Assembly (NCBI GenBank): GCA_938036405.1
Contig: CALHPT010000339.1
Location: forward strand, 1 to 5,786
From: an uncultured Tannerella sp.
Lineage (GTDB): Bacteria; Bacteroidota; Bacteroidia; Bacteroidales; Tannerellaceae
Direction of reading: 5' to 3'
Length of the DNA: 5,786 bases
Positions 1-5,668 of the stretch are shown here, one piece after another. The notes under the pieces were generated by a model. It did no database searches and was not told where the DNA came from. It saw only the letters and a program-made list of their open reading frames with translations. Position numbers and translations under genes: made by a program. Positions within the stretch are counted from its first letter, which is position 1; each line of letters begins with the position of its first letter.

Positions 1-1085
1 TCGGAGCCGGCGTGCAGGTGATCGGCTGCCCGAAAACGATCGACGGCGATTTGAAAAACGAGCAGGTAGAAACGTCGTTCGGCTTCGATACGGCATGCAA
101 GGTCTATTCGGAGGTAATCGGAAATATCCAGCGCGACTGCAACTCGGCGCGCAAATACTGGCACTTCATCAAACTGATGGGACGCTCGGCTTCGCATATC
201 GCTTTGGAATGCGCCCTGCAAACGCACCCGAACGTTTGCATCATCTCGGAAGAAGTGGAAGCCAAAAACCAGACGCTCGACGATATCGTGAACCAGATCG
301 CAACCGTTGTGCTCAAACGCTCGGAGGCCGGCAACAACTTCGGGACGGTGCTGATTCCCGAAGGACTGGTCGAATTTATCCCGGCCATGAAACGGCTGAT
401 CGCCGAACTGAACGACTTCCTTGCCAAGCATGAAACGGAGTTCAAGATGATCAAGAAGAGCGAGCAGCGCAGCTATATCATCGCGAAGCTGACGAAAGAG
501 AACTCCGAGCTGTACGCCAGCCTGCCCGAAGGCGTAGCCCGCCAGCTCACCCTCGAACGCGACCCGCACGGCAACGTACAGGTATCGCTCATCGAAACCG
601 AGAAGCTGCTGGCCGAGATGGTAGGCAACCGTTTGGCCGAATGGAAAGCGGAAGGCAAATATACCGGCAAGTTCGCCACCCAGATGCACTTCTTCGGTTA
701 CGAAGGCCGTTGCGCCGCGCCGTCGAACTACGACGCCGACTATTGCTACTCGCTCGGTTACGCTGCCTCGTGCCTCATCCGCGCCGGCAAGACGGGCTAC
801 ATGGCCTCCGTGCGCAACACCACCGCGCCGGCCGAAGAGTGGACCGCCGGCGGCATCCCCATTACGATGATGATGAACATGGAGCAGCGCGACGGCGTCA
901 TGAAGCCCGTCATCCGCAAGGCGCTTGTCCAGCTCGACGGCGCCCCCTTCCGAGCCTATGCCGCCATGCGCGACGAGTGGGCCATGACCACCGATTACGT
1001 CTACCCTGGCCCCATCCAGTACTTCGGCCCCTCCGAGGTCTGCGACGCCCCCACCAAAACGTTGCAACTGGAGCAAGGGAAGTAG
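1..1085 (+). CDS. pfp: Diphosphate--fructose-6-phosphate 1-phosphotransferase (PPi-dependent phosphofructokinase), 5'-truncated by window edge
   Basis: This enzyme uses pyrophosphate to interconvert fructose 6-phosphate and fructose 1,6-bisphosphate in the cytosol, a reversible glycolytic step. The frame is open to the left edge: the codons at 3-11 read Gly-Ala-Gly in frame, so the GTG at 12 is not the real start. About 360 residues are visible. Long-form family members of about 550 residues are usual, so roughly 190 N-terminal residues are missing, including the first glycine-rich phosphate-binding loop. Visible hallmarks are PKTIDGDLKN (33-62, the active-site loop with the lysine after proline that is typical of PPi enzymes), MGRSASHI (177-200), IPEG (354-365) and FGYEGR (693-710, sugar-phosphate binding). 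PVIRKALVQLDGAPF near the C-terminus is also family-like. The gene ends in TAG, and a hairpin starts on the very next base. Identity of the family is firm; the PPi versus ATP assignment rests on the long form and the PKTIDGD loop. Confidence 0.93.
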   Translation, partial: GAGVQVIGCPKTIDGDLKNEQVETSFGFDTACKVYSEVIGNIQRDCNSARKYWHFIKLMGRSASHIALECALQTHPNVCIISEEVEAKNQTLDDIVNQIATVVLKRSEAGNNFGTVLIPEGLVEFIPAMKRLIAELNDFLAKHETEFKMIKKSEQRSYIIAKLTKENSELYASLPEGVARQLTLERDPHGNVQVSLIETEKLLAEMVGNRLAEWKAEGKYTGKFATQMHFFGYEGRCAAPSNYDADYCYSLGYAASCLIRAGKTGYMASVRNTTAPAEEWTAGGIPITMMMNMEQRDGVMKPVIRKALVQLDGAPFRAYAAMRDEWAMTTDYVYPGPIQYFGPSEVCDAPTKTLQLEQGK

Positions 1086-1272
1086 GGGCGTATCGCATAC
1101 GCCCATGGTAGTAGGGGCGACCTTTCAGGCCGCCCGGTAGTTACGGCCTTCGGCCGGGTAGTTAGAAGTAGATCGCAAGGCGCTGACTGCCCCTAACTAC
1201 CGCGGCGAAGCCCCCTACTCCTCCTAACTACTCCTAACTACCGCGGCCGCAAGGCCGCATAACTACCTATTA
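1086..1272. repeat. Cluster of GTAG-headed REP-like hairpins in opposite orientations, with GTAGTTA decamers
   Basis: The gap between the phosphofructokinase and riboflavin synthase genes is almost all inverted repeats. On the + strand, three units follow a GTAG: GGGCGTAT-CGC-ATACGCCC (1086-1104); a related GGGCG...CGCCC hairpin with one internal mismatch (1115-1135, GTAG at 1111); and CGGCC-TTC-GGCCG (1144-1156, GTAG at 1137). These are followed by GTAGTTAGAAGTAG (1158-1171). The second half reads the same way on the - strand: CTAACTAC at 1193-1200, a small GGC-GAA-GCC hairpin (1204-1212), a 10-bp tandem CTCCTAACTA twice (1221-1240), and GCGGCC-GCAA-GGCCGC (1243-1258) with a GNRA-type loop. 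A GTAG or GGAG head before a short GC-rich hairpin is the known signature of REP sequences mobilised by RAYT (TnpA-REP) proteins. No RAYT gene is in this window, so the family link is inference. None of the hairpins has a T-run, so they are not ordinary intrinsic terminators. Confidence 0.75.
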
Positions 1273-1875
1273 ATGTTTTCAGGAATCGTAGAAGAAGCCG
1301 CAACCATCGTTGCGCTGGAACAAGACAAGGGCAACCTGCACCTGACGCTGCGTTGCTCCTTTGTGAATGAATTGAAGATCGATCAGAGCGTCGCCCACAA
1401 CGGCGTCTGCCTGACCGTTGTCCGTCGGACGGACGACACGTACATCGTCACCGCCGTGCGCGAGACACTGGAGCGCTCCAACCTCGGACACTTGCAGGTC
1501 GGCGACCGCGTGAACGTGGAGCGCAGTATGCTGATGAACGGCCGTTTGGATGGCCACATCGTGCAGGGCCACGTCGATCAGACGGCCGTCTGTACCGACG
1601 TGCGCGAGGCCGATGGCAGCTGGTATTACACTTTCAGCTACACCGCCGACCCGGAGATGGCGCGGCAGGGCTACATGACGGTCGAGAAAGGCTCCGTCAC
1701 GGTCAACGGTGTCAGCCTCACCGTCTGCAACTCCCGCGCGGACAGCTTCGAGGTGGCCATCATCCCCTACACGCACGACCTGACGAACTTCAACGCCATC
1801 GTCAAAGGCACGGTGGTGAACCTCGAGTTCGACATCATCGGCAAATACATCAGCCGACTGATGACTTTCAAGTGA
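1273..1875 (+). CDS. ribE: Riboflavin synthase, alpha chain
   Basis: It catalyses the last step of riboflavin synthesis: two molecules of 6,7-dimethyl-8-ribityllumazine are dismutated to riboflavin and a pyrimidinedione. It is a cytosolic enzyme, a homotrimer in known members. The 200-residue length fits the family. The start is fixed by MFSGIVEE, the conserved N-terminus that completes the fold. The two tandem lumazine-binding barrels are visible: the first has HNGVCLTV (residues 42-49), with the cysteine at 46 in the place of the catalytic-region Cys of the E. coli enzyme; the linker has LDGHIVQGHVDQTA (92-105); the second barrel has VNGVSLTV (144-151) with the conserved serine. It ends in VNLEFDIIGKYISRL, as expected. 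No Shine-Dalgarno sequence is seen; the bases before the ATG are AT-rich, which is usual in Bacteroidota. The upstream hairpin cluster separates it from pfp by 187 bp, and a strong terminator follows 23 bp after the stop. Confidence 0.97.
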   Translation: MFSGIVEEAATIVALEQDKGNLHLTLRCSFVNELKIDQSVAHNGVCLTVVRRTDDTYIVTAVRETLERSNLGHLQVGDRVNVERSMLMNGRLDGHIVQGHVDQTAVCTDVREADGSWYYTFSYTADPEMARQGYMTVEKGSVTVNGVSLTVCNSRADSFEVAIIPYTHDLTNFNAIVKGTVVNLEFDIIGKYISRLMTFK

Positions 1876-1898
1876 GAGCTGCCGAAAGCGCGACAATG

Positions 1899-1937
1899 AA
1901 AATGGCCGGGTACATCGTCATGTATCCGGCCATTTTT
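1899..1937 (+). terminator. Intrinsic terminator after riboflavin synthase, possibly bidirectional
   Basis: A 14-bp stem, ATGGCCGGGTACAT (1902-1915) paired with ATGTATCCGGCCAT (1920-1933), has a CGTC loop (1916-1919) and one G-T wobble. It is preceded by AAA and followed by TTTT, giving a T5 run at 1933-1937 on the + strand. On the - strand the tail is a shorter T4 run, so it may also act weakly on transcription from the convergent FAD oxidoreductase gene. It lies 23 bp after the ribE stop. This is the clearest terminator in the window. Confidence 0.92.
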
Positions 1938-1942
1938 CGTTA

Positions 1943-1990
1943 GGAGGATTTCTCGGCGTCCGTCCGAGCTCACATCCTCCTTTTCTTCCC
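1943..1990 (+). terminator. Second terminator-like hairpin with T/C-rich tail
   Basis: GGAGGAT (1943-1949) pairs with ATCCTCC (1974-1980), and an inner stem CTCGG (1952-1956) pairs with CCGAG (1964-1968). TTTTCTTCCC (1981-1990) follows directly. The tail is also the first part of the conserved core of interspersed-repeat copy 1. It lies five bases after the strong terminator, so it would be a backup at most. The inner asymmetric bulge makes folding less certain. Confidence 0.5.
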
Positions 1991-2040
1991 TTGATGGAAG
2001 CAAAGGAAGCAAAAGAAGATCAAGCCCCTGCCGGGGGCGG
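1983..2040 (+). repeat. Interspersed repeat copy 1 (42-bp core plus right hairpin)
   Basis: The core at 1983-2024 begins TTCTTCCCTTGATGGAAG and ends AAAAGAAGATCAAG. It matches copy 2 (3778-3819) at 40 of 42 positions. CTTGAT near the left end can pair with ATCAAG at the right end. Directly to the right, GCCCC (2024-2028) pairs with GGGGC (2034-2038). Read on the - strand this hairpin is followed at once by TTGATCTTCTTTTGC, a terminator-like arrangement placed about 60 bp after the FAD oxidoreductase stop. A GTAGTTG motif follows at 2042-2048. Confidence 0.85.
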
Positions 2041-2098
2041 GGTAGTTGGGCCGGGGACATCTGACCTGAGGCTCAAAAGGTGATCCGTTGGCCGTTGT

Positions 2099-3673
2099 TT
2101 ATCTCCCGTAGGCGGCGGCCAACTGCTCGGCGCAGCGTTCGCCGTCGATGGCGGCCGAGACGATGCCTCCGGCGTAGCCCGCGCCCTCGCCGCAGGGGTA
2201 GAGCCCGCGGAGCGTCACGTGGCGGAGCGTCTCACGGTCGCGGAGGATGCGCACGGGCGACGAGGTGCGCGTCTCCACGCCGATCATCACCGCCTCGTTC
2301 GTCAGGAAACCTCGCGACACGCGGTCGGCCGAGCGGAAGCCCTCGCGCAGTCGGCTCGTGATAAAGTCGGGCATCCAGAAGTGGAGCGGCGAGGCCAGCA
2401 GACCGGGGCTGAACGATGATGCAGGTAGGTCGGACGAGTTGCGACGCGCCACAAAGTCGGCCATGCGTTGCGCCGGCGCCTTGACGCCCTGCCCGGCGTT
2501 GATGCGGCAGAGCCGCTCGAGCCGCTCCTGAAAGTCCATCATGGCCAGCACCTCGGGCACAGGCTCGCCGCCTGTATCCGGTAGGTGAAACGACGCAAGA
2601 TCTTCCGGCCGCAGCTCGACGACCCACCCAGCGTTGGCCCACCGCGACCCGCGATTGGCGGGCGACATGCCATTGACGACGCACTCGTCCGGCGCCGTCG
2701 AAGCAGGAATCACGAAGCCGCCGGGGCACATGCAGAAGGAGTAGACGCCGCGACCCCCGGCCTGCGAGACGAAGGTGTATTCGGCCGCCGGCAGGTGCGG
2801 GCCGCGCCCCTCGCGGCGGTGGTAGCGGATGCGGTCGATGAGCGCCTGTGGGTGCTCCAGTCGTACGCCGACGGCGATGCCCTTGGCCTCGAGTGTCACG
2901 CCGCGGTCGGCGAGCATGCGGTAGACGTCGCGCGCCGAGTGGCCGGTGGCCAGGATCACGGGGCCAAGAAACTCGCGTCCGTCGCGCGTGGTGATGCCCG
3001 TCACCTCGTCGTCGTGGATGAGCAGCCCGTCCATGCAGGTGCCGAAGTGCACCTCGCCGCCGCAGCTCGTGATGTGGCGGCGCATGCGTTCGATCACGCC
3101 GGGCAACTTGTCTGTGCCGATGTGCGGGTGGGCGTCGTAGAGGATGGCGGGGTTGGCGCCGTGCTGACAGAAACGGACAAGGATACGCTCCACCGAGCCG
3201 CGTTTCTTGCTGCGGGTGTAGAGTTTGCCGTCGGAGAAGGCGCCGGCGCCGCCCTCTCCGAAGCAGTAGTTCGACTCCGGGTCGATCGTGCCGCGGCGGA
3301 CGATGTCGGCGATGTCTCGCTTGCGTTCGTTCACCTCGCGGCCCCGCTCTACAACGATGGGGCGCATGCCCAGCTCAATGAGTCGGAGGGCGGCGAAGAG
3401 TCCGCCCGGTCCGGCGCCGACCACGATGGCGGCGGGTCGGCCGGAGACGTCGCGGAGTTCGACGTCAGGGAAGAGCGGTTCGGTCGGCTCCTCGTCGAAG
3501 AAGGCGCGGAGGGTGACATTGACGTAGACCGTGCGTTGTCGGGCGTCGATCGATCGTTTGAGGATGCGCAGGGCACGCGGTGCGTCGCCCGTCTCGCGTT
3601 GTACGACGGCGCGCAGTGTGTCGTCATTGGCCGCCTCTTCGGGCAGCAGTCGGAGCTGAAGGTCTTTGGTCAT
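2099..3673 (-). CDS. NAD(P)/FAD-dependent oxidoreductase, COG2509-type, function unknown
   Basis: This is a 524-residue flavoprotein of the uncharacterised FAD-dependent dehydrogenase group. Residues 1-80 form the small N-terminal region usual for the group. The FAD-binding Rossmann loop is GAGPGG (residues 86-91), ending in the ribose-binding acid of VVER (107-110). NYCFGEGGAGAFSDGK (135-150) is a strong group signature, and the middle part carries GFVIPASTAPDECVVNG. The C-terminal LYPCGEGAGYAGGIVSAAIDG completes the FAD site. The protein looks intact, with no signal peptide or membrane segment, so it is probably cytosolic. The ATG at 3673 is chosen because MTKDLQLRLLPEE fits the usual N-terminus; there is no Shine-Dalgarno sequence. 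Its substrate is not known for the group, and I do not assign one. It is convergent with ribE and lies 197 bp downstream of radA on the same strand. The 10-bp tandem repeat in its leader may affect its expression. Confidence 0.92.
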   Translation of the reverse strand: MTKDLQLRLLPEEAANDDTLRAVVQRETGDAPRALRILKRSIDARQRTVYVNVTLRAFFDEEPTEPLFPDVELRDVSGRPAAIVVGAGPGGLFAALRLIELGMRPIVVERGREVNERKRDIADIVRRGTIDPESNYCFGEGGAGAFSDGKLYTRSKKRGSVERILVRFCQHGANPAILYDAHPHIGTDKLPGVIERMRRHITSCGGEVHFGTCMDGLLIHDDEVTGITTRDGREFLGPVILATGHSARDVYRMLADRGVTLEAKGIAVGVRLEHPQALIDRIRYHRREGRGPHLPAAEYTFVSQAGGRGVYSFCMCPGGFVIPASTAPDECVVNGMSPANRGSRWANAGWVVELRPEDLASFHLPDTGGEPVPEVLAMMDFQERLERLCRINAGQGVKAPAQRMADFVARRNSSDLPASSFSPGLLASPLHFWMPDFITSRLREGFRSADRVSRGFLTNEAVMIGVETRTSSPVRILRDRETLRHVTLRGLYPCGEGAGYAGGIVSAAIDGERCAEQLAAAYGR

Positions 3674-3685
3674 GAGGTGGGTGAG

Positions 3686-3735
3686 AAGTAGTTGGAAGTA
3701 GTATGGGGTAGTAATAAGTAGTTAGAAGTAGCCGG
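3686..3735. repeat. 10-bp tandem repeat (five units of AAGTAGTTGG type) in the leader of the FAD oxidoreductase gene
   Basis: GTAG recurs at 3688, 3698, 3708, 3718 and 3728, exactly every 10 bases. The units are AAGTAGTTGG, AAGTAGTATG, GGGTAGTAAT, AAGTAGTTAG and AAGTAGCCGG. The nearest unit is 12 bases before the ATG at 3673, which is read leftward. GTAGTTAGAAGTAG at 3718-3731 is identical to 1158-1171 in the hairpin cluster, so the two sites are related. Confidence 0.85.
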
Positions 3736-3754
3736 CAAGTTGGGCGGCCATATA

Positions 3755-3831
3755 GGGGGCGTTGCCCCCACTTCCTATTCTTCCCTTGATGGAAGAAAAG
3801 GATGCAAAAGAAGATCAAGGCGATGATCGCC
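3755..3831 (+). repeat. Interspersed repeat copy 2 with hairpins on both sides
   Basis: The left hairpin is GGGGGC-GTT-GCCCCC (3755-3769). The core at 3778-3819 differs from copy 1 at two positions. The right hairpin is the perfect palindrome GGCGAT-G-ATCGCC (3819-3831), which abuts the core. On the - strand this palindrome is followed by TTGATCTTCTTTTGC about 40 bp after the radA stop, so it may terminate radA transcription. Copy 3 shares the bases of the right side (GCGATGATNGCC) as well as the core. Confidence 0.88.
3804..3831 (-). terminator. Possible radA terminator (hairpin plus T-rich tail inside repeat copy 2)
   Basis: Read on the - strand, GGCGAT-C-ATCGCC is followed by TTGATCTTCTTTTGC. 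The T-tract is interrupted, so this is weaker than the terminator at 1899-1937. Its position just after radA and before the next co-directional gene supports a terminator or attenuator role. Confidence 0.4.
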
Positions 3832-3870
3832 GTCAGGGTTGCCGGGTATATATGAATCGGCGAACGGGAT

Positions 3871-5244
3871 TTACCCAAACAACAATCGGAAGGCTTCCTC
3901 GACTTTGCGCACTTGGTGGAGCTCGATCAGATCGGAGACGGACTCGAGACCCTTCATCTGCGGCACGATGATGCGACGGAAGCCGAGCTTGGCTGCCTCG
4001 CGGATGCGTTGCTCGATGCGGTGCACGGGACGGATCTCACCCGAGAGACCGACCTCGCCGGCGAGGCATGTGCCGCGGTCGATGGAGAGGTCGATGCTGG
4101 AGGAGAGCACGGCGCTGATGACGGGCAGGTCGATGGCCGGGTCACTGACGCGCAGTCCGCCGGCGATGTTGAGGAAGACGTCCTTCTGGATCAACTTGAA
4201 CCCGGCGCGCTTCTCGAGTACGGCCAGGAGCATGTTCATGCGTCGCAGATCGAAGCCCGTGGCGCTGCGTTGCGGCGTGGCATAGACAGCACTGCTGACG
4301 AGCGACTGGGTCTCGATGAGGAACGGTCGCGCACCTTCGACGGCCGCTGCGATGGCAACGCCGCTCAGCCCTTCGTGATTCTGCGTCAGGAGCAGCTCCG
4401 AGGGGTTGTCGACCTCGCGGAGGCCGCCTTGGCGCATTTCGTAGATGCCCAACTCGGCGGTGCTGCCGAAGCGGTTCTTGATGCTGCGCAGGATGCGGTA
4501 CATGTATTGCCGGTCGCCCTCGAATTGCAGTACCGTGTCCACGATGTGCTCCAAAACCTTCGGCCCAGCCAGGCTCCCTTCCTTATTAATATGCCCGATC
4601 ATGAGGACCGGTGTGCCCGTCTCTTTGGCGAACTTGAGGATAGCCGCGCTGCACTCCCTTACCTGCGTGACGCTGCCCGGCGACGACTCGGCCGCCTCGG
4701 TGTACATCGTTTGGATCGAGTCGATGATCATCAGGTCGGGTCTGAGTCGGTCGGCATGGGCGAGGATCTGCTCGAGGTGCGTCTCGCAATAGACGTGGCA
4801 GTGCGCCATGCCTTCGGCGCTGTCGGAGGAGAGGCGGTCGGCGCGCATCTTGAGCTGGCGGGCGCTCTCCTCGCCGGAGACGTAGAGCGTGTGGAGGTCG
4901 GTGAGGCGGAGGACGGTCTGGAGGACGAGCGTCGACTTGCCGATGCCGGGTTCGCCGCCCACGAGGACGAGCGATCCGCGGACGAGTCCGCCGCCCAAGA
5001 CGCGGTTCAGCTCCGCGTCGTGCATATCGATACGCACCTCCTCCTCGGCGGTAATGTCGCGCAGGAGTTGGGGCCGGGCGTCGGAGCGACTGACGGCAGC
5101 CGCGGCGCGTCGGGCGGCCGGCTCGGTGCGGACGATCTCCTCCACATACGTATTCCATGCGCCGCACGCGGGGCATTTGCCCACCCATTTGGGGGAATCC
5201 GCCCCACACTGAGAGCAGACGTAGACTGATTTCGTTTTGGCCAT
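3871..5244 (-). CDS. radA: DNA repair protein RadA (Sms)
   Basis: RadA is a RecA-like ATPase and helicase that promotes branch migration of recombination intermediates in homologous recombination and repair. At 457 residues it has the normal family length and all expected parts in order. The N-terminal C4 zinc finger has Cys at 10, 13, 24 and 27 (CSQC and CPAC). Walker A is GGEPGIGKST (96-105), Walker B is LMIIDS (171-176), and the RadA-specific KNRFG motif is at 256-260. The C-terminal Lon-protease-like domain covers roughly 310-457, including GEVGLSGEIRPV. The ATG at 5244 gives the standard start, MAKTKSVYVC. Upstream on its strand, AGAAACAGAAACA before the ATG is A-rich with no Shine-Dalgarno sequence, as is common in Bacteroidota. 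A 197-bp gap with repeats separates it from the FAD oxidoreductase gene, so a shared transcript is possible but not shown. Confidence 0.98.
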   Translation of the reverse strand: MAKTKSVYVCSQCGADSPKWVGKCPACGAWNTYVEEIVRTEPAARRAAAAVSRSDARPQLLRDITAEEEVRIDMHDAELNRVLGGGLVRGSLVLVGGEPGIGKSTLVLQTVLRLTDLHTLYVSGEESARQLKMRADRLSSDSAEGMAHCHVYCETHLEQILAHADRLRPDLMIIDSIQTMYTEAAESSPGSVTQVRECSAAILKFAKETGTPVLMIGHINKEGSLAGPKVLEHIVDTVLQFEGDRQYMYRILRSIKNRFGSTAELGIYEMRQGGLREVDNPSELLLTQNHEGLSGVAIAAAVEGARPFLIETQSLVSSAVYATPQRSATGFDLRRMNMLLAVLEKRAGFKLIQKDVFLNIAGGLRVSDPAIDLPVISAVLSSSIDLSIDRGTCLAGEVGLSGEIRPVHRIEQRIREAAKLGFRRIIVPQMKGLESVSDLIELHQVRKVEEAFRLLFG

Positions 5245-5318
5245 TGTTTCTGTTTCTTAATTCGACTATTTCAGATCGTGTATCAGTGATCTCCTTTCCT
5301 CTATCTGGAAAGATGGAT

Positions 5319-5404
5319 GGCTATCATCGCCTTGATCTTCTGTTGATTCCTTTTTCTTCTATCAAGGGAAGAAAGGGAAGTTGGGGACCGAGGGCAAAGC
5401 CCCC
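5319..5404 (-). repeat. Interspersed repeat copy 3, inverted relative to copies 1 and 2
   Basis: Read on the - strand, the core (5331-5373) runs from TTCTTCCCTTGATAGAAG to AGAAGATCAAG. Against copy 2 it has four substitutions and one extra A. To the left on the map, GGCTATCATCGCC (5319-5331) is an imperfect version of the copy 2 palindrome. On the other side is a GC-rich inverted repeat: GGGC-AAA-GCCC (5392-5402), with an alternative outer pairing of GGGG at 5383-5386 with CCCC at 5401-5404. It corresponds in place to the GGGGGC hairpin of copy 2. It would lie in the radA leader if transcription starts upstream of it. Confidence 0.82.
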
Positions 5405-5516
5405 AAATCAGTTCGGCCGGATGTCGGAACATCTGTCGATCACCTTATTCCTCAGCTTACGGACTACGGACTTAGGCTTATTGGCGTCGGCACTCACCCC
5501 TTTTCTGTTAAGCGGA

Positions 5517-5524
5517 CAAAAGTA
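5517..5524 (-). promoter_or_regulatory. Candidate Bacteroidota -7 promoter element for radA
   Basis: Read on the - strand this is TACTTTTG, an exact match to the Bacteroidota -7 consensus TAnnTTTG, followed by TCCGC. I do not find a clear TTTG or TTG at the -33 position. If used, it would give radA a leader of about 265 bases that includes repeat copy 3. An eight-base degenerate motif can occur by chance, so confidence is low. Confidence 0.33.
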
Positions 5525-5620
5525 CGCGAATCCCGAGGGTGCCTCTTTGTGGCCAGAGAAGGCCCGGGGGTAGTCGGAGAGATTCGTAAGCTCATACACC
5601 AGGTAAAAAGCATGTTGTGT

Positions 5621-5668
5621 GATCAAAGTTTGTTCACGCGTCATCAAAGCTTCATCACGTGTCATCAA
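5621..5668. repeat. 21-bp tandem repeat, two full units and one partial
   Basis: Two 21-bp units, 5627-5647 and 5648-5668, both begin AG and end TCATCAA, sharing the pattern AGnTTnnTCACGnGTCATCAA. A partial unit ending GATCAA (5621-5626) precedes them. Short palindromic sites TGATCA, ACGCGT, AAGCTT and CACGTG fall within the array. Read on the - strand the period of 21 gives a seven-residue peptide repeat, but no credible gene carries it. Confidence 0.7.

Noticed and set aside
12..1085. GTG at 12 as the start of the phosphofructokinase gene
   Set aside because: The same frame is open to the left edge and encodes Gly-Ala-Gly before it, and about 190 family residues would be missing, so the gene is simply cut by the window.
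1086..1104. Hairpin directly after the pfp stop as an intrinsic terminator
   Set aside because: The 8-bp stem is perfect but followed by ATGGTAG with no T-run; it fits a REP-like unit better.
1082..1266. CRISPR array or riboswitch (for example FMN) before riboflavin synthase
   Set aside because: The repeated units are hairpins of different sequence and uneven spacing, without equal spacers. I see no conserved FMN-riboswitch core, and the hairpins look like REP-type repeats.
1279..1896. 205-aa - strand frame over riboflavin synthase
   Set aside because: It shadows a gene with both lumazine-binding domains intact and has His/Val/Asp-rich shadow composition.
2585..3691. Long + strand frame (368 aa) opposite the FAD oxidoreductase
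   Set aside because: It is antisense to a gene with full FAD-binding motifs. Its Ala/Val/Asp/Gly-rich composition is typical of a shadow frame in GC-rich DNA.
3624..3878. 84-aa - strand frame between radA and the FAD oxidoreductase
   Set aside because: Its sequence is a translation of repeat copy 2 and the 10-bp tandem array, so it is spurious.
3913..5229. Long + strand frame (438 aa) opposite radA
   Set aside because: It is antisense to a complete radA with zinc finger and Walker motifs, and has no recognisable domain.
5620..5661. Series of palindromic hexamers (TGATCA, ACGCGT, AAGCTT, CACGTG) as a regulator-binding array
   Set aside because: They differ from one another and arise from the 21-bp repeat sequence; a common operator would repeat the same site.
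5408..5668. 86-aa - strand frame with seven-residue repeats as a gene
   Set aside because: TTG start, in-frame TAG directly upstream, no ribosome-binding signal and no recognised fold. The peptide repeat follows from the 21-bp DNA repeat. Kept only as a note.
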